Source: Lachnospiraceae bacterium (GTDB lineage: Bacteria > Bacillota > Clostridia > Oscillospirales > Ruminococcaceae). From it: DNA of 5,590 nucleotides. The stretch lies in assembly GCA_023664705.1 (NCBI GenBank), contig JAMPFE010000105.1, positions 1 through 5,590 of the forward strand, given 5' to 3'. The position numbers and the translations under genes were made by a program. Of the stretch, positions 1 to 5,175 are shown one piece after another (position 1 is the stretch's first letter; the number at the start of each line of letters is the position of its first letter). Below the pieces are notes generated by a model. The model saw nothing but the letters and a program-made list of their open reading frames with translations. It was not told the DNA's origin and searched no databases.

Positions 1-1294
1 TGAGTAACTCGCGGTTTAATGCGTTCCTGCGGTCTGTGAGTTCCGTAACGCGCTTGTTAATGTGCTCTACGAGAATATCATTAGCCTTTGAGAGTTTGTC
101 AATCAAGCCGCTGATTTCCTCGTCTATGCGCGCTATTTCAGCCTTTGCCTTTTCAAGCGCCGTGTTGGGCTTGGTGCGTTTCTTTTTAGCGATTTCAAGC
201 TGTTTAACACGCTTCTGCATTTCCTCAAATACCTTGTTTTCAAGTTCCGCAGGGCGCATTTTAAGCGTATATCTTACGCATTTTTGAGGGTTGCCAAAAC
301 CGCTGTCAATAAGATACACATAGATTTTGCCGTAGTTGTTTTTCTGCTTGTGCCACGTTATTGCATAGTCGCAATGCGCACACTTAACGAGACCAACAAG
401 CCACGAATTAACCGCCGTGCGGTTCTGCGGCACTTTGGCGTGTCCGTCCAACTTATCTTGAACTGCAAGCCACGTCTCGCTGTCAACAATTCCCTCGTGA
501 TAGCCGACTTTTGCGAACGACGTTTCGGAGCGCTTGCCGTGCAGAAAAACGCCGTGCTGTCCGTCAAACGCGCTTATATCGTCTATCATCTCCACGCCCT
601 TTGCGGCGAGGTATTTGTAAACCTCGGTATCTGCTCTGACGTAAAGCGGATTAGACAAAATCTGTTGCAGTTCGTGAACATTGTCAACCTCATCGTAAAT
701 CATACGGTATGTTGTGCCTTTTTCGGCGTAAATCTCAAAGGCGCGACAAACGATTTCCGCTTCCCCACTGGGGAATAAAACAGAGCCTGTGCGCCCATCA
801 ACAGCACACTTTTTTGCGGTGTAGCCTATGTTTGCCCTGCCGCCCTGCCAAAAGCCTGTTTCACGCGCTTTATAAGCGTAATTGTCACGAATACGCCCCG
901 CAATGGTCTCGCGCTCGAACTCGGCGAACGCCGCGAATACCGTGCGCATTGTGTTTCCTGCTGGCGTCAAGGTTTCAAAATTCTCTTGAATTGAGATAAC
1001 GGCAACGCCGTGCGCTTCAAAGTCTGCAACATAACTCAAAAATTCCTTTGTGTTACGCGCAAAGCGGTCGTATTTCTTGATAATTACAGTAGAGATTAAC
1101 CCCCTGCGAACGTCCTCGACCATTCTCATAAATTCGGGGCGGTTCTCGGCGGACTTGCCGCTAATGCCATTGTCGCAATAGACCTCATATTCTTCACCCT
1201 CTTTCAGTTTTGCCTTGCACTCCGCAAGCTGTGCTTCAATTGACAATGACTTATCATCGTACTTGGAGCGCCTTAAATAAATAGCTGTTTTCAT
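1..1294 (-). CDS. Large serine recombinase (TnpX-like integrase), C-terminus cut by window edge
   Basis: Site-specific recombinase expected to integrate and excise the element through a phosphoserine intermediate. The frame is open from the ATG at 1294 to the left edge (431 codons); the rest is outside the window. The catalytic domain is about residues 1-150: the start MKTAIYLRRSKYDD places the nucleophile at Ser10, NGISGKSAENRPEF follows, and YDRFARN carries Arg77 and Arg80. A recombinase domain covers about 165-290. A zinc-ribbon region starts at KCAHC (Cys305, Cys308); downstream I see only one more cysteine (Cys339), where the family usually has two. A charged coiled coil runs from about 355 to the edge, as usual for large serine recombinases. 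The start is supported by GAAAGGA nine bases upstream and a strong promoter at 1341-1369. It sits last in the leftward gene row, after the mobilization genes, like tnpX in Tn4451-type elements. The family call is firm; the target site is unknown. Confidence 0.93.
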   Translation of the reverse strand, partial: MKTAIYLRRSKYDDKSLSIEAQLAECKAKLKEGEEYEVYCDNGISGKSAENRPEFMRMVEDVRRGLISTVIIKKYDRFARNTKEFLSYVADFEAHGVAVISIQENFETLTPAGNTMRTVFAAFAEFERETIAGRIRDNYAYKARETGFWQGGRANIGYTAKKCAVDGRTGSVLFPSGEAEIVCRAFEIYAEKGTTYRMIYDEVDNVHELQQILSNPLYVRADTEVYKYLAAKGVEMIDDISAFDGQHGVFLHGKRSETSFAKVGYHEGIVDSETWLAVQDKLDGHAKVPQNRTAVNSWLVGLVKCAHCDYAITWHKQKNNYGKIYVYLIDSGFGNPQKCVRYTLKMRPAELENKVFEEMQKRVKQLEIAKKKRTKPNTALEKAKAEIARIDEEISGLIDKLSKANDILVEHINKRVTELTDRRNALNRELL

Positions 1295-1319
1295 TTGCAA
1301 TCGTCCTTTCATAGAGAAA

Positions 1320-1358
1320 AGCCGACTGCGCCACGTTTAAATTATAGCATAGTCGGCT
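1320..1358. repeat. 8-bp inverted repeat enclosing the recombinase -10 box
   Basis: AGCCGACT (1320-1327) and AGTCGGCT (1351-1358) are perfect inverted copies 23 bases apart. The right copy lies in the promoter spacer and the left copy falls at about +7 to +15 of the transcript, so the pair brackets the -10. It could be a repressor operator or a recombinase-binding dyad. Read on the minus strand it is also a weak stem followed by TTTTC, so it might end transcripts of the upstream genes. The sequence does not decide between these. Confidence 0.5.
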
Positions 1359-1369
1359 GCAAATTGCAA
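1341..1369 (-). promoter_or_regulatory. Sigma-A type promoter of the large serine recombinase
   Basis: On the minus strand TTGCAA (1369-1364), a 17-base spacer and TATAAT (1346-1341) form a good promoter with an extended -10 (TGC before the hexamer). The predicted start is near 1334, giving a leader of about 40 bases to the ATG at 1294. The recombinase therefore probably has its own promoter, separate from the relaxase operon. Confidence 0.75.
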
Positions 1370-1378
1370 TAGGGTTTA

Positions 1379-1543
1379 TTAAATTTCTTTTTCGTTTTCT
1401 GTCTTTCTGTTATCTGTTCTGGGTGCTAAAAGGTCATAAAGCTGATTGATTTTGCGCTCCCTTATGTATTCGGGGATTTCACCCTTTTCGGGAGTGTGTA
1501 CGGTGATTTTAATGCCGTCTGCAATGTGTGTCTCTGTGGTCAT
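1379..1543 (-). CDS. Small protein of unknown function (54 aa), possibly TnpW-like
   Basis: A 54-residue acidic/basic mixed protein beginning MTTETHIADGIKITVHTP and continuing to a helix-like KINQLYDLLAPR, with a charged tail. I chose the ATG at 1543 because AGGAG lies seven bases upstream; a TTG at 1567 would extend the frame but places the ribosome site inside the gene. It follows the 110-aa gene by 20 bases and precedes the recombinase promoter, so it is the last gene of the relaxase operon. Position and size, and the pattern of a short beta-like VH segment followed by a K-I-x-x-L-x-x-L helix, recall the small TnpW proteins next to mobilization genes of Tn4451-type transposons. That link is from memory and weak. 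No catalytic motif, signal peptide or membrane segment is seen. Confidence 0.7.
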   Translation of the reverse strand: MTTETHIADGIKITVHTPEKGEIPEYIRERKINQLYDLLAPRTDNRKTENEKEI

Positions 1544-1563
1544 TGTCTTACTCCTTTCAACTC

Positions 1564-1896
1564 TCAAACAAGGTCAACCCCGCATTCCTCATTGGCGTAG
1601 CGCAAAACATACTCGAACAGCACCGCCGAATACTCCACCGAGAAGCTATAACGGTCGCCCTGTTCGTCGCGTGTAACGCTCGTAAGCTGAAATGTAGCCG
1701 TGTTCTTCGTCTCGCGCGTGTAATCATCGGTTACGGCTTGGGCGAGTCCGTCCACTATCTGTCTAATCATCTCTTGCGCTTCGGCAAATTCAAAGTCTGT
1801 CGGAATTGTAGTCGTGAAGCTACTCGATACTTTGCCCTTGCCGTGATGTTCTACAGCTGTTGTCGTCGTCAATGCAATACTTACTGTTTCGGTCAT
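1564..1896 (-). CDS. Hypothetical protein (110 aa) coupled to the relaxase gene
   Basis: I do not recognise this family. The protein starts MTETVSIALTTTTAVEHH, is Thr/Ser-rich and beta-prone over the first 35 residues, has a helical acidic middle (about 36-60), then alternating hydrophobic/polar stretches (FQLTSV, YSFSVEYSA) suggesting a small alpha/beta soluble fold. No signal peptide, membrane helix or metal motif is visible. The ATG at 1896 lies only four bases after the relaxase stop, and its ribosome site (AGAGAGG, seven bases upstream) overlaps the relaxase 3' end, so translation is very likely coupled. A role in mobilization, such as a relaxase accessory or regulatory protein, is inferred from this context alone. 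The tight packing supports a real gene. Confidence 0.8.
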   Translation of the reverse strand: MTETVSIALTTTTAVEHHGKGKVSSSFTTTIPTDFEFAEAQEMIRQIVDGLAQAVTDDYTRETKNTATFQLTSVTRDEQGDRYSFSVEYSAVLFEYVLRYANEECGVDLV

Positions 1897-1900
1897 AATA

Positions 1901-3289
1901 CTACCTCTCTCTTTCGCTGTCGCCTGTGGCTGTCAGGCTTTGTTCCGCTTGTCGTGTATGTTCATCTTTCCTGTTATGTCCTTTTTCAAGCTGCTCGTTA
2001 AATTGGGCGTATAAACCCAATTTTTTGAGCATTTTATCTAGTTCCAGCCGCGCCCTTAGTTTAATGGCGAGTGCCATTGTCCTTGCTTGCTGTGCGCGTT
2101 CTGCGATAAATTCATTAAGCCGTTGTTTAAGAGTTTGATTCTCGGCTTTAAGCTGTTGTATCTCGCCCTCGAACGTCTTGCGCTGTTCATCAAGCGCACG
2201 ATTTTTCTCGTTGTCGAGTGTTTGAACATACTCCGCAATGTTCGCACGGTCTTGCTGAATTTGTTCGCGCTCTTGGGCGTTGCGCTTTTTCTCGGCGGCT
2301 ACATCGTCCTTGTCTTTTAAGACTGCCTGTGCGGCGGCTACATCGCGGTCGCGCTGTTGTTCTTCCTCGGATTTTTCGACAACCCTTTCTTTCCCGAAAA
2401 TGGTCTTGCTTGTCTTGGTCGGCTCGGGGTTCAGCGAGCGCACATAATCCTCGGTTTCAGCTTTGGCAACATCGCGCTCCGCTTTTGCCGCTTCGGTCTC
2501 CGTTTTGAGGTCTGCGAGTTCATTTTCTTCCTCGCTGATTTTGCGCTCAAGTTCCTTGTGCTGTTTGTACTCTTGAACGGTAAAACTAAAGCCGCGCCCT
2601 TTTTCCTCTTGCGCAATTTCAAAGCCGTGAAACTCGCAAATCTGCCTAAATATATCGCGCTCGTGCCTCGTCCACGCCGCTATAGCCTCCGCGCCGTTTG
2701 AGCCATAACCCATTGTCTCTAATGCTTTGTCTATTCCTTGCTGTCTGCTCATTCCTCGCTTATATCCATCGGAAAAAGGAATAACATCAAAGTGAGTGTG
2801 CGGAGTCTTTTCGTCGCAATGCGTTATTGCGTTTGCTAAATAAAGGTTTGGATTACGCTCTTGAAAACTCGGAATACCGAGTTCTTTGTTACCTTCCATA
2901 AAGTCTTTTTGACATTGGATAGACAACGCCGCCGCTTCGGGGTTTGTGTCAAAGCCTGTATCGTCCTTATCGCCCAAGCCGATTACGTATTCATAGAACG
3001 AAAACTGCTTACCGTTTACGCCGCCCTTAACTATTTCATCGGTCGGCTCACGTCCAAAGAGTTTTTTGAAATAATCATCGATTTGTCTGTCTTTGCGTTT
3101 CTGCTTGGCGTTATATTCGCGTTGAGCGTCACCAAAAAGGCACTCATAAGCTTCGGCAATGGTCTGTTGTTTGTAGATTATGTTGTCGCCTATTCTGTCC
3201 TTGTCGACGTTTCGGGTTAGAAAGTCGCGGTTGTTGTGGCGCAAACTGGCTCTATTACCACGCGCAAAAGAAATGTGTCTACCTGCCAT
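1901..3289 (-). CDS. MOBV (Mob/Pre) family relaxase
   Basis: Mobilization relaxase of 462 residues that would nick the element's oriT, stay covalently bound to the 5' end and lead strand transfer using another element's conjugation machinery. The N-terminus contains RHNNRDFLTRNVDKDR; His18 aligns with the catalytic His22 of MobM of pMV158 (KHNER motif), known to attach to DNA. The metal-binding motif HCDEKTPHTHF gives His157, His164 and His166 with Asp159 and Glu160, as expected for MOBV. Residues about 240-440 are a long charged coiled coil, with a break near LNPEPTKTSKT. The length fits the family. The start ATG at 3289 has AAAGGA nine bases upstream. It lies just downstream of the repeat-rich 3290-3461 region, the usual oriT position, and two small genes follow without a gap. 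All key residues are present, so it looks functional. Confidence 0.93.
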   Translation of the reverse strand: MAGRHISFARGNRASLRHNNRDFLTRNVDKDRIGDNIIYKQQTIAEAYECLFGDAQREYNAKQKRKDRQIDDYFKKLFGREPTDEIVKGGVNGKQFSFYEYVIGLGDKDDTGFDTNPEAAALSIQCQKDFMEGNKELGIPSFQERNPNLYLANAITHCDEKTPHTHFDVIPFSDGYKRGMSRQQGIDKALETMGYGSNGAEAIAAWTRHERDIFRQICEFHGFEIAQEEKGRGFSFTVQEYKQHKELERKISEEENELADLKTETEAAKAERDVAKAETEDYVRSLNPEPTKTSKTIFGKERVVEKSEEEQQRDRDVAAAQAVLKDKDDVAAEKKRNAQEREQIQQDRANIAEYVQTLDNEKNRALDEQRKTFEGEIQQLKAENQTLKQRLNEFIAERAQQARTMALAIKLRARLELDKMLKKLGLYAQFNEQLEKGHNRKDEHTRQAEQSLTATGDSERER

Positions 3290-3305
3290 TGTTCAAATTC
3301 CTTTC

Positions 3306-3461
3306 CGTCCTATCTATGCGCCGATAGGCGCGAGGGGAGTGCAGAGGGGCTCGCCCCTTTGCCCCTCGGAGAGCCCCGTCACTTTTGATAGAACGCGAAG
3401 CGCGAATGTCAAAAGTGGTAAGGGGCTATTTTCGTCATAGACGAAAATAGAGCCGCCCTTA
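3306..3461. other. Candidate oriT: dense nested inverted repeats upstream of the relaxase
   Basis: Nearly the whole space between the resolvase stop and the relaxase start folds. (a) CCTATC 3309-3314 / GATAGG 3323-3328. (b) CGAGGGG 3331-3337 / CCCCTCG 3362-3368, enclosing GCAGAGGGGC 3341-3350 / GCCCCTTTGC 3353-3362 (one wobble, 2-nt loop); the two options share position 3362. (c) CACTTTTGA 3380-3388 / TCAAAAGTG 3409-3417, flanked by AGCCCC 3372-3377 / GGGGCT 3422-3427. (d) CTATTTTCGTC 3426-3436 / GACGAAAATAG 3440-3450, an 11-bp perfect stem with a 3-nt loop. MOBV origins lie directly upstream of the mob gene and consist of such repeats. Pair (c) is the best hairpin for relaxase recognition. 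I cannot place the nick. Confidence 0.6.
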
Positions 3462-4025
3462 TCATACCCCAAACTCCCTTACTCTGCGATAAAAAGTGTT
3501 CGGTTTCAACAACAGTTTCCTTTGAGCCTGTGCCGCCGTTATCTTCCCCTCGCGCCACTCCGCGCACACTCTCCGAAATTTGATTTCGTCAACTGTAACG
3601 CGCCCCCTGCCCTTGTACTTTCCTGCCGCTTTTGCTATCGCAATTCCCTCGGCTTGTCTCTGGAGCATTTGCTCCCTTTCAAGTTCACTTAAAGCGGCAA
3701 AGACCGAGAGCATAAAACGCCCTTGCGGTGTCGATGTATCAATGCACTCTTTGACGGAAACAAACTTGACTTTCTTCGCTTGTAATTCGTCAATGGTTTT
3801 CAACAAATCACGGATAGAACGAGAGAGCCGAGAAATACTTTCGACAAAAAGTGTATCGCCCTCGCGAACGTAATTCATCATAGCTTTAAACTCGGGTCTG
3901 TCGGTGTTTTTGCCCGAGAGTTTATCTGTGAAAACCTTGTCGATGTCATACCGTCCTGTAAGTTCCTCCTGGCGTGCTGTTTCTTGCTCTTTGGTCGACA
4001 CACGCACATACAAAATATTAGCCAT
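3462..4025 (-). CDS. Small serine recombinase of the resolvase/invertase family
   Basis: A 187-residue resolvase/invertase, the usual size for this family. The start MANILYVRVSTKEQ gives the catalytic Ser10 with Arg8. The motif GDTLFVESISRLSRS carries the conserved active-site arginines Arg66 and Arg69. The long dimer helix runs over FAALSELEREQMLQRQ (about 109-124), and a C-terminal helix-turn-helix occupies about 160-185 (KITAAQAQRK, then NTFYRRVREF). The ATG at 4025 has AAAGGGGG eight bases upstream. It lies between the replication initiator and the oriT/relaxase. In that position such enzymes usually resolve multimers of the circular form to monomers; DNA inversion is the alternative, but no inverted pair of recombination sites is obvious here. 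It is a separate family branch from the large recombinase at the left edge. The enzyme looks intact. Confidence 0.92.
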   Translation of the reverse strand: MANILYVRVSTKEQETARQEELTGRYDIDKVFTDKLSGKNTDRPEFKAMMNYVREGDTLFVESISRLSRSIRDLLKTIDELQAKKVKFVSVKECIDTSTPQGRFMLSVFAALSELEREQMLQRQAEGIAIAKAAGKYKGRGRVTVDEIKFRRVCAEWREGKITAAQAQRKLLLKPNTFYRRVREFGV

Positions 4026-4156
4026 TTTTAAATCCCCCTTTCACATAAGCCTATTTGAATTTTTGAAATGTTGCAAAATGATTAAATACACCTCAATGAA
4101 ATGCAATTTAAAGTGCGGCAATGGGTATGCCTTTGCAACGGCTATACGCGCCGCGT
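4026..4156. other. Gap before the resolvase gene, possible res site
   Basis: This 131-bp AT-rich gap holds the resolvase ribosome site but no convincing promoter. It contains a perfect inverted pair GTTGCAAA (4070-4077) and TTTGCAAC (4132-4139), plus a related TGCAAT near 4103-4108. Tn3-type resolvases bind a res site of about this length directly upstream of their gene, made of several imperfect dyads. Calling it res is inference from position; I cannot delimit subsites. Confidence 0.3.
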
Positions 4157-5010
4157 TTAGCCATACAAATCGTGATTAACCCAAGCGGTGTAATAGCTGT
4201 TATATGTTGTAGGCGCGTTATAAAGCGCGGTGATGAGATATGCGCGAATATTGTGTACATCGGTGCTATTCTTTTTAAGCGCGGTGAGAACATAGTCGAT
4301 GTGGTTGCCGTTTAGCTCGAGAAAACGCTGTTTAACAGCCTCGTGTGGCATACCTCCGCTATTCGTGCGAACGGTTTCGCTTGTTGAGCATATCACATCT
4401 AACATCAATTCCACAATCTCGTCCACGTCTCTTCTCTCGGAAACTGAAATGTCCTCATATTCGATGTTATCTCGGATAAGTTGACGATACTCGTCCCGTT
4501 CTTTAAGAGAGCAAACCTTAATTGCTTTATCCGTCTCATCAATCATATCCGCTGATGGATAGGATAGATCTTTAATAATATTAGATTCTTTATTAGAGTA
4601 TGTATTTAATTGTGGCGTATTTCCCGTCAACGTATTTCCCGTCAACGTATTTCCCGTCAACGTATTTTCCGCTAACGTGTTTTCCGTATTAGGTTTGTAA
4701 TTCGGGTTCAATTCGGGAGACTCATAAACGACATAAGCATTCCCCGAAAATTTATTGTCTTTGCGGCTTTGGGCGTGTGTTAAATAACCGTATTTTTCGA
4801 GCTCTTTCAAACCGCTTTTCACGCTCTCAATGCCGTCGTTTTTGAGACTCGCCAAACCGCTTAAAGATAAATCCCAGTCGGGGGCAACGACAATATTTGA
4901 TTTAAAATGCCTTGTGCTTTGTAACTGAGCCGCTTATCGTGAAAAATGTCATTGGCAATCTTAGTATAATTTGATTTCTTGTCCTTGCGGTATATTGTCA
5001 AATTAGTCAT
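4157..5010 (-). CDS. Replication initiator, winged-helix N-terminus and DUF6017-like C-terminus, with a frameshift
   Basis: DNA-binding initiator likely to drive replication of the excised or plasmid form. The start MTNLTIYRKDKKSNYTKIA at 5010 has AGGAG eight bases upstream. As written, the frame stops after 49 residues (TAA at 4861-4863). The sequence around 4880-4884 encodes LSLPP from a run of five C's. One more C would continue as LSLPPDWDLSLSGLASL, the classic winged-helix wording of this family, and give 284 residues ending in a normal stop. The restored protein has a winged helix (about 1-80, KSGLKELEKYGYL), a linker of LTGNT repeats (about 107-132), and a C-terminal domain ending in AYLITALYNAPTTYNSYY and NHDLYG, as in DUF6017 proteins. 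The lesion is a missing base in a homopolymer: a true mutation, a sequencing error, or a -1 slip site. The resolvase follows after 131 bases. Confidence 0.8.
4616..4690. repeat. Five 15-bp tandem direct repeats inside the initiator gene (iteron-like)
   Basis: The plus strand shows CGTATTTCCCGTCAA three times without change (4616-4630, 4631-4645, 4646-4660), then a copy with three differences (4661-4675) and one with five (4676-4690). The unit is a multiple of three and encodes LTGNT in the initiator linker. In RepA_N-type plasmids of Gram-positive bacteria the origin repeats lie within the central part of the rep coding sequence, so these may be initiator-binding iterons rather than merely a flexible linker. 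Confidence 0.7.
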
Positions 5011-5018
5011 TTGGGTTT

Positions 5019-5023
5019 CTCCT
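5019..5023 (-). promoter_or_regulatory. Ribosome binding site that sets the initiator start
   Basis: AGGAG on the minus strand, eight bases before the ATG at 5010. It decides that the initiator begins at 5010, upstream of the frameshift, rather than at an internal TTG (4855) that lacks such a site. Confidence 0.8.
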
Positions 5024-5038
5024 TTTTTCAAAAACCCC

Positions 5039-5067
5039 TTGACAATTCGTTATAATTATGCTATAAT
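5039..5067 (+). promoter_or_regulatory. Consensus plus-strand promoter driving the antisense-type RNA
   Basis: TTGACA (5039-5044), 17-base spacer, TATAAT (5062-5067), with TGC making an extended -10. This is a perfect match to both hexamers. It fires rightward, opposite to all genes, with a predicted start at G5074. Its 11-base -10 region TATGCTATAAT is identical to that of the recombinase promoter at 1341-1351 on the other strand. Its -35 is one arm of the 12-bp inverted repeat. Confidence 0.75.
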
Positions 5068-5078
5068 ATAACTGTCAA
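5049..5078 (-). promoter_or_regulatory. Possible minus-strand promoter of the initiator gene
   Basis: Because the repeat arms both contain TTGACA, the minus strand also reads TTGACA (5078-5073), an 18-base spacer and TATAAC (5054-5049). The predicted start near 5042 would give a leader of about 32 bases to the initiator ATG at 5010. It overlaps the plus promoter face to face, so the two could not be used at once. Confidence 0.45.
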
Positions 5079-5081
5079 GGG

Positions 5082-5099
5082 GTTGTGAGTTGTGAATAG
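5082..5099 (+). repeat. Tandem GTTGTGA pair and DnaA-box-like sequence
   Basis: GTTGTGA occurs twice back to back (5082-5088, 5089-5095). TGTGAATAG (5091-5099) matches the DnaA box complement TGTGNATAA at eight of nine positions. With the adjacent very AT-rich stretch 5045-5072 and the initiator gene next door, an origin function is conceivable. The match is short and could be chance. Confidence 0.25.
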
Positions 5100-5134
5100 T
5101 TCTCTCGCCCTGTACAATTCATTTTCATTCATAG

Positions 5135-5175
5135 AAGGTGGGCAGTCGTTAGCGCGGCTGTCCGCTTTCTTTTTT
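5135..5175 (+). terminator. Intrinsic terminator of the plus-strand RNA
   Basis: AAGGTGGGCAG (5135-5145) pairs with CTGTCCGCTTT (5158-5168) over 11 pairs including three wobbles, with a 12-nt loop, followed by CTTTTTT (5169-5175). This is a typical rho-independent terminator for rightward transcription. It overlaps the end of the small minus-strand gene by two bases. Confidence 0.7.

Larger units (their letters stand above)
5030..5084 (-). terminator. Long leader hairpin with U-run just before the initiator gene (candidate attenuator)
   Basis: On the minus strand AACCCCTTGACA (5084-5073) pairs perfectly with TGTCAAGGGGTT (5044-5033). Inside, GTTATATTAT (5072-5063) pairs with ATAATTATAAC (5059-5049) with one bulged base. 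That makes a hairpin of about 22 bp with a 3-nt loop and a 4-nt bulge. TTTTT (5034-5030) follows at once and partly overlaps the stem. In this direction it has the form of an intrinsic terminator, placed just ahead of the initiator ribosome site. It would either end the upstream small-gene transcript or act as a regulated attenuator for the initiator. Confidence 0.55.
5074..5175 (+). ncRNA. Candidate antisense (counter-transcribed) RNA of about 100 nt
   Basis: A perfect consensus promoter (5039-5067) and a strong intrinsic terminator (5135-5175) define a plus-strand unit of about 102 nt with no credible open frame. It is fully antisense to the minus-strand leader lying between the small gene and the initiator, if transcription from the right-edge promoter runs through. 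Its first 11 bases are complementary to the left arm of the leader hairpin. The terminator loop includes UUAG and the opposite strand CUAA, both fitting the YUNR U-turn pattern known from plasmid antisense RNA loops; the motif is short and may be chance. The layout matches antisense RNAs that limit rep expression in Gram-positive plasmids such as pIP501 or pSK41. Homology to any named RNA is not claimed. Confidence 0.55.

Noticed and set aside
284..778. Long plus-strand open frame opposite the large serine recombinase
   Set aside because: It uses the same codon phase as the recombinase on the other strand, has no ribosome site, and its peptide is not protein-like; the minus-strand reading has clear catalytic motifs.
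1544..1567. TTG start at 1567 for the 54-aa gene
   Set aside because: It would overlap the preceding gene and include the AGGAG site; the ATG at 1543 is correctly spaced from that site.
1528..2701. Several plus-strand frames (1528-2001, 1926-2138, 2087-2320, 2357-2701)
   Set aside because: They lie opposite the coiled-coil part of the relaxase and the next gene; their Leu/Phe/Cys-rich peptides are mirror images of Glu/Lys/Ala-rich coding sequence.
2861..3220. Plus-strand frame of 119 codons opposite the relaxase N-terminus
   Set aside because: It overlaps the conserved catalytic part of the relaxase and has no ribosome binding site.
3426..3450. 11-bp perfect hairpin as terminator of the resolvase gene
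   Set aside because: No T-run follows in the minus direction (the sequence continues AGCCCCTTACC), so it fits the oriT structure better.
4616..4690. Short tandem repeats as a CRISPR array
   Set aside because: The 15-bp units abut without spacers and are in frame inside a coding sequence.
4853..4855. TTG at 4855 as the real initiator start
   Set aside because: It falls in the middle of the winged helix and has no ribosome site; the upstream ATG at 5010 has one and its peptide continues the same domain.
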